From NCBI GenBank assembly GCA_014218215.1, contig CP043652.1, positions 3,162,001 to 3,226,000 of the forward strand: a DNA stretch of 64,000 bases, read 5' to 3'. Below, piece after piece: positions 42,500 through 51,309 of the stretch. The stretch is from Geodermatophilaceae bacterium NBWT11 (lineage in GTDB: Bacteria > Actinomycetota > Actinomycetes > Mycobacteriales > Geodermatophilaceae). The notes beneath the pieces are model-generated. The model saw nothing but the letters and a program-made list of their open reading frames with translations. It made no database searches and was not told where the DNA came from. Position 1 is the first letter of the stretch, and every line of letters starts with the position of its first letter. A program made the position numbers and the translations under genes.

Positions 42500-43183
42500 G
42501 TGACGACCGACGCGACCCGCGCCTCCACGCTGCGCGACGCGATCGGTCTCGGCGTCGCCGTGGGTCTGTACGGCGTCGCCTTCGGTGCGGCCGCGGTGAC
42601 GGCCGGGCTGGACCCCTGGCAGGCCTGCGCGCTGTCCCTGCTCATGTTCACCGGGGCCTCCCAGTTCGCGCTGGTCGGCGTGCTCGGCGCCGGTGGGGGA
42701 GCGCTCGCCGCGGTCGGCAGCGCCCTGCTCCTGGGCACCCGCAACACCGTCTACGGGGTCCGGCTGGTGCCGCTGCTGCAGACGCGGGGCGCGGCGCGAC
42801 GGGCGGCGACGGCGCACTGGGTGATCGACGAGACCACCGCGCTGGCCGTGGCCGCCCCGGACCGGGAGCTGGCCCGGCTGGCCTTCACCGCCGGTGGCGC
42901 GACCATCTACCTCGGCTGGAACGTGATGACGCTGGTCGGCGCGCTGGGCGCCGAGGGGCTGGGCGGCACGGCGCAGGCCGCGCTGGACGCCGTCGTGCCG
43001 GCGGCCTTCCTCGCGCTGCTGTGGCCCCGGCTGCAGCGGGCCTGGGCCGAGCCCGCCGCCCAGCGCCGGGTCGCCCTCGGCGGTGCGGTGGTGGCGCTCG
43101 CGCTCACCCCGTTCGTGCCGGCCGGGGTGCAGGTGATCGCCGCGGTGGTGGCGGTCGCGCTGGCCGGGAGGTGGCGGCGGTGA
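42500..43183 (+). CDS. azlC: AzlC-family branched-chain amino acid exporter, large subunit
   Basis: A 227-residue membrane protein with about seven helices. The signature LSLLMFTGASQFALVGVLGAGG is the AzlC/YgaZ motif, and LGTRNTVYGVRL is the second conserved loop. It works with the small AzlD subunit encoded immediately downstream (4-bp overlap). Related pairs (BrnFE, YgaZH) export branched-chain amino acids and methionine; substrate here is inferred. Confidence 0.9.
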   Translation: MTTDATRASTLRDAIGLGVAVGLYGVAFGAAAVTAGLDPWQACALSLLMFTGASQFALVGVLGAGGGALAAVGSALLLGTRNTVYGVRLVPLLQTRGAARRAATAHWVIDETTALAVAAPDRELARLAFTAGGATIYLGWNVMTLVGALGAEGLGGTAQAALDAVVPAAFLALLWPRLQRAWAEPAAQRRVALGGAVVALALTPFVPAGVQVIAAVVAVALAGRWRR

Positions 43184-43494
43184 GCACCGGGACGCTGTGG
43201 ACGGTGGTGCTGGTGGCCTCGGTGGGCTGCTACCTGCTGAAGCTGGCCGGGCTCAGCGTGCCCGCCGCCTGGGTGGAGCACCCGGTCGTGCGCCGGGTGG
43301 TCGAGTTCGTCCCGGCCGCGCTGCTGGGCGCCCTGGTCGCCGTGCAGGCGGCGACCTCCGGAGCGCAGCTGGTCGTGGACGGGCGGCTGGCCGGTCTCGC
43401 GGTCGCCGCGCTCGCCCTGGCCCTCCGGGCGCCCTTCGTGGTGGTCCTGCTGCTGGCCGGCCTGACCGGTGCCGCCGTGCTCTGGCTGACCTGA
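43180..43494 (+). CDS. azlD: AzlD-family exporter small subunit
   Basis: A 104-residue protein with four membrane helices, the partner of AzlC. Family features are the first helix ending in GCYLLKLAGLSVP and VRRVVEFVPAALLGALVAVQA. The GTG start overlaps the azlC stop, so the two subunits are made together. Confidence 0.9.
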   Translation: MSTGTLWTVVLVASVGCYLLKLAGLSVPAAWVEHPVVRRVVEFVPAALLGALVAVQAATSGAQLVVDGRLAGLAVAALALALRAPFVVVLLLAGLTGAAVLWLT

Positions 43495-43503
43495 GGAGCG
43501 ACG

Positions 43504-44037
43504 GTGTCGGACCTTCCCGAGCAGTGGGGCGTGACCCCGGCCGAGGTCGCCGCGACGTACGGCTGCGACGGGCTGCGACCCGGTGCGCCGCTGCGCTGGC
43601 TGCGCGGGGTGGACGTCGCCGCCCCGCGCGAGGTGGCGTTCCGCTGGCTCTGCCAGCTGCGCGCGGCGCCCTACAGCTACGACCTGGTGGACAACCTCGG
43701 CCGGCGCAGTCCGCAGACCCTCACCCCGGGTCTGGACGAGCTGGCGGTGGGTCAGCGGGTGGCCACGGTGTTCCGGGTGCACGCGTTCGTGCCGGGGGAG
43801 GAGCTGACCCTGGTGCTCCCGCCCGGCCCGGTCGCCCGGGCCTCCGGTGACATGGCGGTCAGCTACGCCGCCCTCCCCGGGGACGACGACGCGACGAGTC
43901 GGCTGGTCGCCGTCCTGCGCGTGCAGGCGCTGCCGAGGCCGGTGGCCGCGGCGCTGTGCTGGGGGGACCTCGTGATGATGCGCCGGCAGCTGCTGAACCT
44001 GGCCCGGCTGGCTGCCGGGGGCCGAGGAGCGGACTGA
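43504..44037 (+). CDS. SRPBCC-like protein of unknown function
   Basis: A 177-residue soluble protein. The segment LRGVDVAAPREVAFRWLCQLRAAPYSYDLVDNLGRRSPQTL resembles the first strand and helices of the START-like fold. No catalytic residues can be assigned. GTG start with GAGGAG upstream. It lies 9 bp after azlD and could be part of that operon, though the functional link is unclear. Confidence 0.7.
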   Translation: MSDLPEQWGVTPAEVAATYGCDGLRPGAPLRWLRGVDVAAPREVAFRWLCQLRAAPYSYDLVDNLGRRSPQTLTPGLDELAVGQRVATVFRVHAFVPGEELTLVLPPGPVARASGDMAVSYAALPGDDDATSRLVAVLRVQALPRPVAAALCWGDLVMMRRQLLNLARLAAGGRGAD

Positions 44038-44120
44038 CCGGTCTTCTGGTCGGCTGTCCGCGAACGTGGCACCGCTCACAGCCGGTCGGGCCGCACCGTC
44101 GAGCCCGAGGAGGCTGCTCC

Positions 44121-45383
44121 GTGTCACCGGAGGTCCTGTCCCTGCTGGTGCTGCTGGGGATCCTGGTCATCGCCACCCTGCTGCCGATCGACATGGGCGT
44201 GCTCGGCTTCGGCGCCGCGTTCCTGGTGGGCGCCGTCGTGCTCGGTCTGAGCACCGACGAGGTGCTGGCCGGGTTCCCGGCCGACCTCGTGGTGACCCTG
44301 ATCGGGATCACGTACCTGTTCGGCATCGCGCAGGTCAACGGCACGGTCGACCTGCTGGTCGCCGGGGCGGTCCGCGCGGTGGGTGGCCGGGTCGCCCTCG
44401 TGCCGTGGGTGATGTTCGCCGTCAGCGCCGTGCTGATCGGGATCGGTGCGCTCTTCGCCGTCGCCATCGTCGCGCCGATCGCGCTGCGCTTCGCCGCGCG
44501 GCACCGGATCGACCCGCTCTACATGGGCATGATGGTCGTCCACGGCGCGCTGGGCGGGGCGTTCACGCCGATCAGCGTCTACGGCAGCTTCGTCAACGGC
44601 CTGGTGCGCGACAGCGACCTCGCCGGCAGTCCGCTCGCCCTCGCGCTGGCCCCGCTGGGCTTCAACCTGGCGATCGCCGCCGCGCTGACCGTGTGGCTGG
44701 GCCGCCGGCGGGTCCCCGTCGCCGTCGGTGCCCCGGGCGCTGCGGCCGAGCCCGACGCCGACGCGGTCCCGGGGGCGTCCCGGGTGACCCTGGTGCAGGC
44801 CGCCACGGTGGCGGGCATCCTCCTGCTCGCGGTGCTGACGGTGGTCTGGCAGGTCGACGTCGGGTTCGCCTCGCTGCTGATCGGCGCGGGTCTGGCCCTG
44901 CTGGACCCGAAGGGCACCCGTCGGGCGGTGGACTCGGTGGCCTGGTCGACGGTGCTGCTGATCGCCGGGGTGCTCACCTACGTCGGCGTGCTGCAGGCCG
45001 CCGGCACGATCGACCTGGTCAGCAGCGGCATCGCCGGGCTCGGCGTCCCGCTGCTGGCGGCGCTGCTGATCTGCTACCTGGGCGGCATCGCCTCGGCGTT
45101 CGCCTCGTCGGTGGCGATGCTCGGGGTCATGGTGCCGCTGGCGCTGCCGTTCCTGCAGCAGGGCGGCATCGGCCCCATCGGCTTCGTCGCGGCGCTGGCC
45201 GTGGCCACCACCGTGGTCGACGTCAGCCCCTTCTCCACCAACGGGGCACTGGTGCTCGCCAACGCCCCGGCCGGCACCGACCGGGAGCGTTTCTACAAGC
45301 GGATGCTGGGCTACGCCGGCACGGTCACCGTGCTGGGCCCGCTCCTGGCGTGGGCGGTGTTCGTGCTGCCCGGGTGGGGCTGA
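44121..45383 (+). CDS. SLC13/MatC-type carboxylate transporter
   Basis: A 420-residue polytopic protein with about eleven membrane helices in two pseudo-repeats. The N-terminal half resembles the MatC dicarboxylate carrier domain (LLPIDMGVLGFGAAFLVG), with GALGGAFTPISVYGSFVNG as the first hairpin motif and VVDVSPFSTNGALVLANAP as the second. The family moves dicarboxylates such as malonate, malate or citrate, usually with sodium or protons; the substrate is inferred only. GTG start with GAGGAGG upstream. Confidence 0.85.
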   Translation: MSPEVLSLLVLLGILVIATLLPIDMGVLGFGAAFLVGAVVLGLSTDEVLAGFPADLVVTLIGITYLFGIAQVNGTVDLLVAGAVRAVGGRVALVPWVMFAVSAVLIGIGALFAVAIVAPIALRFAARHRIDPLYMGMMVVHGALGGAFTPISVYGSFVNGLVRDSDLAGSPLALALAPLGFNLAIAAALTVWLGRRRVPVAVGAPGAAAEPDADAVPGASRVTLVQAATVAGILLLAVLTVVWQVDVGFASLLIGAGLALLDPKGTRRAVDSVAWSTVLLIAGVLTYVGVLQAAGTIDLVSSGIAGLGVPLLAALLICYLGGIASAFASSVAMLGVMVPLALPFLQQGGIGPIGFVAALAVATTVVDVSPFSTNGALVLANAPAGTDRERFYKRMLGYAGTVTVLGPLLAWAVFVLPGWG

Positions 45384-45392
45384 CGCCGTCGG

Positions 45393-45950
45393 TCAGCTCT
45401 TCCCGGCGTCCTCGCGGGCCTGCTCGCGCTTGCGCTTGCGCTCCTTCTTGCGCCGCTCCGCGGTCTCCTCGCTGAGGTCCTCGGGCACCAGCCGGGCCAG
45501 CTCGCCGCGGATGAAGTCCCGGGTCGCGAGCTCACCGACGGCCACCCGGAGTGAGGCCAGCTCGCGGGCCAGGTACTCGGTGTCGGCGCGGGTGGAGGCG
45601 GCCCGGCTGCGGTCCTCCTCGGACTGCACCCGGTCGCGGTCGGCCTGCCGGTTCTGGGCCAGCAGGATCAGCGGCGCGGCATAGGCGGCCTGGGTGGAGA
45701 ACGCCAGGTTGAGCAGGATGAACGGGTAGGGGTCCCAGCGCAGCTGCACCGCGGTCACGTTCAGCACGATCCAGACGATCACGATGATCGTCTGGACGGC
45801 CAGGAACCGGCCGGTGCCCAGGAACCGGGCGATGCCCTCGGCGAACTTGCCGACCGCGTCGGGGTCCAGCCGCAGGAACTGGAACGCCGTCCGGCTGCTG
45901 CGCGGGACGTCGAGCCGGCCGGTCTCGGGCCGGCGGTCGCCGTCAGCCAC
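45393..45950 (-). CDS. DUF1003 membrane protein
   Basis: A 185-residue protein with two membrane helices (about 43-63 and 73-93), the second followed by NRQADRDRVQSEEDRSRA, the DUF1003 signature, and then a long charged coiled coil with a Lys/Arg-rich end. Function unknown. The GTG start lies 8 bp inside the 3' end of the PRC/MgtE-N/CBS gene, so the two are co-translated; they are neighbours in mycobacteria too (from memory). Confidence 0.85.
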   Translation of the reverse strand: MADGDRRPETGRLDVPRSSRTAFQFLRLDPDAVGKFAEGIARFLGTGRFLAVQTIIVIVWIVLNVTAVQLRWDPYPFILLNLAFSTQAAYAAPLILLAQNRQADRDRVQSEEDRSRAASTRADTEYLARELASLRVAVGELATRDFIRGELARLVPEDLSEETAERRKKERKRKREQAREDAGKS

Positions 45951-47181
45951 GGCGGGCACGCTCCCGCCAGTCGGTGGGCAGCAGGTGGTCCAGCACGTCG
46001 TCCACGCTGACCGCACCGACGAGACGGCCCTGCGGGTCGACCACCGGGGCGGCGACCAGGTTGTAGGTGGCGAAGTAGCGGGTCACCTCGGCCAGCGGGG
46101 TCTCCGGGCGCAGCGGCTCGAGGTCGTCGAGCACGCCGGACACCAGCGTCGAGGGGGGCTCCCGCAGCAACCGCTGGATGTGCGCCAGCCCCAGGTAACG
46201 ACCCGTCGGGGTCGCCGAGGGTGGGCGGCAGACGTAGACCTGGCTGGCCAGCGACGGGGTGAGCTCCGGGGCCCGCACCCGGGCCAGTGCCTCGGCGATC
46301 GTGGCGTCGGGGGAGAGGATGACCGGCTCGCTGGTCATCATCCCGCCGGCGGTGTCCTCGGAGTACTTCAGCAGCTGGCGGACCGGCTCGGCCTCGTCGG
46401 GCTCCATCAGCTCCAGCAGCCGGTTGCGGTCGACGTTGGGCAGCTCGGCGAGCAGGTCTGCGGCGTCGTCGGGGTCCATCGCCTCGAGCACGTCGGCGGC
46501 CCGGTTCTCGCTCAGCGTGCCCAGGATGACGATCTGCTCGGCCTCGGGCAGCTCGCCCAGCACGTCGGCCAGCCGGTCGTCGTCCATCGAGTCCGCGACC
46601 TCGTGCCGGCGCTTGAGCGGCAGGTCCTGGAGGGCGTGCGCCATGTCGGCGGGGTTGAGGTCGCGGTAGGTGGCGATCAGCGTCTCGGCCGACTGCCCCA
46701 CCTGCGGCAGCCCCAGGCCGGTGACCTCGTCCCAGGCCAGCTGGTGGGTGTGCCCGCGGCGGCCCAGCCGCCCGGGCTCCTGGACGGCGAGCCGGGAGAG
46801 CACCCAGTCACCGGTCCGGGTCTGCTCGATCGCGGCGTCGGTGACCGTCGCCGGACGCCCGGTCTCGGTGACCGTCACGCTGCGGTCGGCCAGCTCGCCG
46901 AGCACGAGCGTCTCCCCGGCGCGCTGCTCGAACCGCTTGAGGTTGACCGTGCCGGAGGCCAGCATCACCGCGGTCGCGTCGACGGCGGTGACCCGGCCCA
47001 TCGGGCAGAAGATCCGCCGTCGGGCCACGACCTCGACGATCAGCCCGAGCACCCGGGGCGCCGCGGTGCCCACCCGCAGGGCCACCAGGACGTCGCGGAC
47101 CTTGCCCACCCGGTCGCCGTTGGGGTCGAAGACGGTCAGCCCGGCGAGCCGGGAGACGTAGGCCCTGGTCACCGTGGTCAC
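45943..47181 (-). CDS. PRC-barrel, MgtE N-terminal and CBS domain protein without a channel
   Basis: A 412-residue soluble protein. PRC-barrel-like segments occupy the first 160 residues (LAGLTVFDPNGDRVGKVRDVLVAL). An MgtE intracellular superhelical domain follows (about 170-280; LNPADMAHALQDLP, MDPDDAADLLAELP), then a CBS pair (about 285-405; GGMMTSEPVILSPDATIAEAL). In true MgtE channels these domains sense magnesium, but here the membrane channel domain is missing. Probably a regulatory Mg2+- or nucleotide-responsive protein. GTG start with GAGGAGG upstream. Confidence 0.87.
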   Translation of the reverse strand: MTTVTRAYVSRLAGLTVFDPNGDRVGKVRDVLVALRVGTAAPRVLGLIVEVVARRRIFCPMGRVTAVDATAVMLASGTVNLKRFEQRAGETLVLGELADRSVTVTETGRPATVTDAAIEQTRTGDWVLSRLAVQEPGRLGRRGHTHQLAWDEVTGLGLPQVGQSAETLIATYRDLNPADMAHALQDLPLKRRHEVADSMDDDRLADVLGELPEAEQIVILGTLSENRAADVLEAMDPDDAADLLAELPNVDRNRLLELMEPDEAEPVRQLLKYSEDTAGGMMTSEPVILSPDATIAEALARVRAPELTPSLASQVYVCRPPSATPTGRYLGLAHIQRLLREPPSTLVSGVLDDLEPLRPETPLAEVTRYFATYNLVAAPVVDPQGRLVGAVSVDDVLDHLLPTDWRERARRG

Positions 47182-47269
47182 AGCGGCCTCCTCGTCAGGT
47201 CTCGCGCGTCAGGTCACGGGGCCACCGCGCGGCCCACGACCACACGACGGTGATCACCAGCGGTGAGGC

Positions 47270-47275
47270 TACCGT
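47270..47275 (+). promoter_or_regulatory. Leaderless -10 box of the PhzF-like gene
   Basis: TACCGT ends 7 nt before the GTG at 47283, with no Shine-Dalgarno sequence. Confidence 0.5.
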
Positions 47276-47282
47276 CGCGCCC

Positions 47283-48152
47283 GTGACACCCCGGACCGCC
47301 GAGCTGGCCTACGAGGTCGTGGACGTCTTCGCGCCCCGTCCCTTCGCCGGGAACCCCCTCGCGGTCGTCCTGGACGCCGGGGCGCTGAGCACGGAGCAGT
47401 GCCAGGCGCTCGCCCGGGAGTTCCACCTGTCGGAGACCACGTTCGTCTCCGACGTCGGGGACGGCGGCTACCGGGTGCGGATCTTCACCACCGACACCGA
47501 GCTGCCCTTCGCCGGGCACCCCAGCGTGGGCACCGCGCACACCCTGGTGCGCCTGGGCCTGCTGCCGGCCGGCGTGGTGCAGCAGCACTGCGGGGTGGGC
47601 ACGGTGCCGGTCGCGGTCACCGGGGACGGCGCCCGGCTGACCGGCGGGCCCGTCCAGCTGCGGCCCGGACCGTCCGCGGCCGACCTCGCGCCCGCCGTCG
47701 GCCTCACCCCGGACGACGTCACCGGGCGCCCGGCGCACCTGGTCGGCTGCGGCCTCGAGTTCGCCCAGCTGGACGTGCGGCCCGGCGCGCTGGACCGGGC
47801 CCGGCCCGACCGCCGGGCCCTGGACGCCCTGCTGCCCGAGGTGCGGGGCGGGATCTCCCTGCTCGAGCGCGGGACCGGCACCGAGCACACGGTGCGGGTC
47901 TTCGCCGGGGGGCTGTCGTGGGAGGAGGACCCGGCCACCGGGTCCGCCGCGCTGGGCACCGGGGTCTGGCTGGCCACCGAGGGCCTGGCCGGGGAGGGGA
48001 CGACGGGCTACCGCCTGCACCAGGGTGCCGTGCTGCGTCGTCCCTCGGTGCTGGACGGGACCGTCACCGTCGTCGACGGGCAGCCGGTCGGCGCCACCGT
48101 CGAGGGCACCGTGCACCCGGTCGCCCGCGGCACGATCGCCGTCCCGGCGTGA
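47283..48152 (+). CDS. PhzF-family isomerase/epimerase
   Basis: A 289-residue protein with the two-lobed diaminopimelate-epimerase-like fold. YEVVDVFAPRPFAGNPLAVVL is the family N-terminus, the Glu of HLSETTFV is the catalytic residue of PhzF, and FAGHPSVGTAHTL and EDPATGSAALGTGVWL are the other active-site loops. No phenazine genes are present, so it is a PhzF-like enzyme of unknown substrate. GTG start from the leaderless -10 box. Confidence 0.9.
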   Translation: MTPRTAELAYEVVDVFAPRPFAGNPLAVVLDAGALSTEQCQALAREFHLSETTFVSDVGDGGYRVRIFTTDTELPFAGHPSVGTAHTLVRLGLLPAGVVQQHCGVGTVPVAVTGDGARLTGGPVQLRPGPSAADLAPAVGLTPDDVTGRPAHLVGCGLEFAQLDVRPGALDRARPDRRALDALLPEVRGGISLLERGTGTEHTVRVFAGGLSWEEDPATGSAALGTGVWLATEGLAGEGTTGYRLHQGAVLRRPSVLDGTVTVVDGQPVGATVEGTVHPVARGTIAVPA

Positions 48153-49081
48153 CAGCCGAGCCGACGACGGCCGACCCCGCCTGGGCGCTGCACCGGCCCG
48201 GCACCCGCGACGTCGTGATCATGGCCGTCGCGGTGGTCGGGGTCTCGCTGTCGGGGCCGATGACCGCCCTCGTCGCCGCACCCGCGCTGGCCATCGCGTT
48301 CTGGCGCAACGCGGCCGGTGCGGCGGCCCTGCTGCCGGTGCTGCTCACCCGGGAGCGCAGCACGCTGACCGGGCTGCGGCTGCGCGACCTGCGCAGCTCG
48401 GTGGTGGCCGGGCTCTTCCTGGCCGCCCACTTCGCCGCCTGGCTGCCCAGCCTGTCGATGACCACCGTGGCGGCCTCCATCGCGCTGGTCACCACCACCC
48501 CGATCTGGACGGCGCTGGCCGCTCGGCTGTCCGGGGTGCGGCTGCCGGCCCAGGTGTGGTGGGGCCTCGCCCTGGCCGTCGCCGGCGCCGCGCTCATCGC
48601 CGGGGTCGACGTCACCGTCTCGCTGCGCGCGCTGGCCGGGGACGGCCTGGCCCTGCTCGGGGCGATCGCCGCCGCCGGGTACGTGCTGGCCGGGGCCAAG
48701 GCCCGGGTGCGGCTGTCCACCTCGGCGTACGCGGTGGTCTGCTACTCCACCTGCGCGGTGGTCGTCGCGGCCGCGGCGCTGCTCGTCGGGATCCCGCTCA
48801 CCGGGTTCAGCGCCCGCGACTGGTGGCTGATCGCCGGCATCACCGTGGTCGCCCAGCTGCTCGGGCACACGCTGTTCAACCTGGTGCTGTCCACGGTCGG
48901 GCCCACCGTGGTCGGGCTGGCCATCCTGCTCGAGGTGCCCGGCGCGCTGCTCGTGGCGCTGGTGCTGCTGCAGCAGCTGCCCCCGCTGCTGGCGCTGCCG
49001 GGGATGGTGCTCGTCGTCGTCGGCGTCGCCCTGGTGGTGCGGGCGTCCCGGCCGGTGGCGGCCACCGAGCCCGTCACCTGA
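48149..49081 (+). CDS. EamA/DMT-superfamily transporter (second copy)
   Basis: A 310-residue protein with about ten membrane helices in two EamA repeats. VTTTPIWTALAARLSG and PTVVGLAILLEVPGALLVALVLLQ mark the ends of the two repeats. It differs clearly from the copy at 20336. The GTG start overlaps the stop of the PhzF-like gene, which suggests export of a product of that enzyme, but this is inference. Confidence 0.85.
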   Translation: MTAEPTTADPAWALHRPGTRDVVIMAVAVVGVSLSGPMTALVAAPALAIAFWRNAAGAAALLPVLLTRERSTLTGLRLRDLRSSVVAGLFLAAHFAAWLPSLSMTTVAASIALVTTTPIWTALAARLSGVRLPAQVWWGLALAVAGAALIAGVDVTVSLRALAGDGLALLGAIAAAGYVLAGAKARVRLSTSAYAVVCYSTCAVVVAAAALLVGIPLTGFSARDWWLIAGITVVAQLLGHTLFNLVLSTVGPTVVGLAILLEVPGALLVALVLLQQLPPLLALPGMVLVVVGVALVVRASRPVAATEPVT

Positions 49082-49133
49082 GGGCCGCTGGTTAGTCTCC
49101 GTTCACGTCCCATCCCCGATCAGCGGAGGCACC

Positions 49134-50087
49134 GTGGCCGAGCTCCGATCCCGTCGTTCCAACCTGGCCGTCCCCGGCAGCAACCCCCGGTTCCTGGAGA
49201 AGGCCAAGGGCCTCCCCGCGGACCAGGTGTTCCTGGACCTGGAGGACGCCTGCGCGCCGCTGGCCAAGCCCGGCGCCCGGAAGAACATCGTCGCCGCCCT
49301 GAACGAGGGCGGCTGGGGCGACAAGATCCGCACCGTCCGGGTGAACGACTGGACGACGGAGTGGACCTTCCAGGACGTCATCGAGGTCGTCGGGGGCGCC
49401 GGGGCGAACCTGGACGCGATCATGCTGCCCAAGGTCCAGGACGCCGGCCAGGTGCAGGCCCTGGACATGCTGCTCTCCCAGATCGAGAAGGCCAACGGCC
49501 TCGAGGTCGGGAAGATCGGCATCGAGGCGCAGATCGAGACCGCGCAGGGCCTCATCAACGTCAACCAGATCGCGTTCGCCAGCCCGCGGATCGAGACGAT
49601 CATCTACGGCCCGGCCGACTTCATGGCCTCGATCAACATGAAGTCCCTGGTCGTGGGGGCGCTGCACCCGGACTACCCGGGCGACCCGTTCCACTACATC
49701 CTCATGCAGATCCTGATGGCCGCCCGCGCCCGCGGCGTGCAGGCCATCGACGGGCCCTTCCTCCAGGTGCGGGACGTGCCGGCCTTCGAGGAGGTCGCCA
49801 GGCGCTCGGCGATGCTCGGCTTCGACGGCAAGTGGGTGCTGCACCCGGGCCAGATCGACGCCGCCAACGAGATCTACGCGCCCTCGCAGGAGGACTACGA
49901 CCACGCCGAGCTGATCCTGGACGCCTACGAGTGGGCCACCAGCGAGGCCGGGGGCAAGAAGGGCTCGGCGATGCTCGGCGACGAGATGATCGACGAGGCC
50001 AGCCGCAAGATGGCCCTGGTCATCTCCGGCAAGGGCCGGGCGGCCGGGATGAGCCGGACGTCGTCCTTCACCCCGCCGGAGGACTGA
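49134..50087 (+). CDS. HpcH/HpaI-family CoA-ester lyase, malyl-CoA lyase-like
   Basis: A 317-residue TIM-barrel enzyme of the citrate lyase beta/malyl-CoA lyase family. Mg2+ and substrate motifs include VFLDLEDACAPLAK (acidic ligand), IEAQIETAQGL (Glu ligand), YGPADFMASI (Asp ligand) and GKWVLHPGQIDAANEIYAPS. It resembles L-malyl-CoA/beta-methylmalyl-CoA lyases and the malyl-CoA thioesterases derived from them; the exact reaction is not determined. The leader has a TAGTCT box (49093-49098) and the GTG a GCGGAGG ribosome site. Confidence 0.87.
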   Translation: MAELRSRRSNLAVPGSNPRFLEKAKGLPADQVFLDLEDACAPLAKPGARKNIVAALNEGGWGDKIRTVRVNDWTTEWTFQDVIEVVGGAGANLDAIMLPKVQDAGQVQALDMLLSQIEKANGLEVGKIGIEAQIETAQGLINVNQIAFASPRIETIIYGPADFMASINMKSLVVGALHPDYPGDPFHYILMQILMAARARGVQAIDGPFLQVRDVPAFEEVARRSAMLGFDGKWVLHPGQIDAANEIYAPSQEDYDHAELILDAYEWATSEAGGKKGSAMLGDEMIDEASRKMALVISGKGRAAGMSRTSSFTPPED

Positions 50088-50101
50088 GCGGGCTGCCGGG
50101 C

Positions 50102-50133
50102 CGGACCCCCTCGCCGTGCGGCGAGGGGGTCCG
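50102..50133. terminator. Bidirectional 14-bp hairpin between convergent genes
   Basis: Arms 50102-50115 and 50120-50133 are exact reverse complements around the loop GTGC. It lies between the lyase stop and the stop of the convergent DUF4190 gene (50135), so it probably serves both strands. Confidence 0.75.
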
Positions 50134-50134
50134 C

Positions 50135-50548
50135 CTAGAAGGAGCTGGTGACCGACACCAGCGCGACGACCCAGATGACGATGAAGACGGCGTAGAAGGC
50201 GGCCGCGATGCCGCCGATGATGATGCCGGCCAGCGCCATCCCGTCGCCCTCCTCGCCGGTCTGCCGGATCTGCCGGCGGGCCACGATGCCCAGGACCAGC
50301 CCCACCGGCGCGAACACGAAGGCGAACACCAGCGCGAGGATCGCGGTGGTGTTGGTCGGGCGGCGCACCACGAAGACGGGCTGGCCGTACCCCGGGGGAG
50401 GGCCGTACCCGGGCGGGGGGCCGTAGCCGGGGGGTGGGCCGTAGCCGGGGGGAGGGCCGTACCCGGGGGGAGGGCCGTAGGAGGCCGGCGGCGCGGCGCG
50501 CTGCACCGGCGGGTCGCCCCGGTAGAAGCCGTCCTGGGGCTCGCTCAC
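50135..50548 (-). CDS. DUF4190 membrane protein with YGPPPG repeats
   Basis: A 137-residue protein. A Pro/Gly/Tyr-rich cytoplasmic N-terminus carries five near-identical GPPPGY-type units. Two membrane helices (about 70-90 and 108-130) follow, flanking a basic loop, typical of DUF4190. Function unknown; such proteins may anchor or spot-localise in the membrane. GTG start with GAGGAGG upstream. Confidence 0.83.
   Translation of the reverse strand: MSEPQDGFYRGDPPVQRAAPPASYGPPPGYGPPPGYGPPPGYGPPPGYGPPPGYGQPVFVVRRPTNTTAILALVFAFVFAPVGLVLGIVARRQIRQTGEEGDGMALAGIIIGGIAAAFYAVFIVIWVVALVSVTSSF
50383..50472 (-). repeat. Five tandem 18-bp repeats encoding the GPPPGY units
   Basis: Five consecutive 18-bp units, each starting GGCCGTA on the plus strand and differing at one to three positions, cover 50383-50472. 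A sixth partial copy follows. The repeat is in frame, so unit gain or loss would change repeat number without breaking the gene. Confidence 0.85.
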
Positions 50549-50579
50549 GTGGGTCCTCCTCGCCGCGGGGTGGTGGAGC

Positions 50580-51302
50580 TCAGGCCCCGATGACCGCCGC
50601 CGGCAGCTGGGCCATCCGGGCGGCGATCGAGCGGGCCGCGGACAGGGTCGCATCCGGGTCGTCCCCGATGACGACGGACACGACCGTGCCGCGCGCCTGC
50701 GCCACGATCACCTGGGGCGTGCCGGTGGACAGCTGGTACTGCACGACGACGGAGTCGGCGGTCAGTCCCTCCGCGGACGGCGGGGTCACGAAGGTGCGGT
50801 CGGCGGACTCGCACCCGGCGAAGGCGGTCCGCAGCTCGGCCAGGGCCTGGGCGGCGGCGTCGGCGCCGTCGTAGGAGATCGACTCGCTGGTCAGCTGGGG
50901 GGACCCGGTCTCGTCCACCGCGACCACCGGGAACTTCGCCGTCCGGCGGGCCTCGGAGGGGAACGAGGTCTCACAGAGGCCCTCGAAGCTGGGGTTGTCG
51001 CTGAGGTCGCCGTCCTCGACGGGGTTGGACTGCACGTCCCAGCCCTCGGGCAGGTCCGCGACCCGCAGGGCCGAGGCCAGGGCGGCCTCGTCCGGGCTGG
51101 TCACCGCTGTCGGGTCCAGCGCGGCCGCGGCGGACTCCTCGGCCTCGGCCGGGGCCGGCTCCGGGGACGTCGCGGCCGGTGAACTGCTGGTTGCGCTGCT
51201 GGCGGCCGGGCTGGCGTCCCCGTCGGTGCTGCTGCAGCTCGTCACGAGCAGGGCCGTGGCCAGGGCGAACGGGGCGAGCAGGCGCAGGCGGCGGGTCGTC
51301 AC
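50580..51302 (-). CDS. Secreted lipoprotein of unknown function
   Basis: A 240-residue protein with a basic N-terminus, hydrophobic core and lipobox LVTSC (Cys about 23), then a Ser/Ala/Pro-rich linker to about residue 75 and a globular C-terminal domain with two cysteines (LCETSF and GCES) that could form a disulfide. It vaguely resembles extracytoplasmic PknH-type sensor domains, not enough to name it. The GTG start has TACCGT 7 nt upstream. Confidence 0.75.
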   Translation of the reverse strand: MTTRRLRLLAPFALATALLVTSCSSTDGDASPAASSATSSSPAATSPEPAPAEAEESAAAALDPTAVTSPDEAALASALRVADLPEGWDVQSNPVEDGDLSDNPSFEGLCETSFPSEARRTAKFPVVAVDETGSPQLTSESISYDGADAAAQALAELRTAFAGCESADRTFVTPPSAEGLTADSVVVQYQLSTGTPQVIVAQARGTVVSVVIGDDPDATLSAARSIAARMAQLPAAVIGA

Positions 51303-51309
51303 GGAAGCG

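Noticed and set aside
43504-44037. Third subunit of the AzlCD exporter
   Set aside because: The protein is soluble and SRPBCC-like; adjacency alone does not support a transport role.
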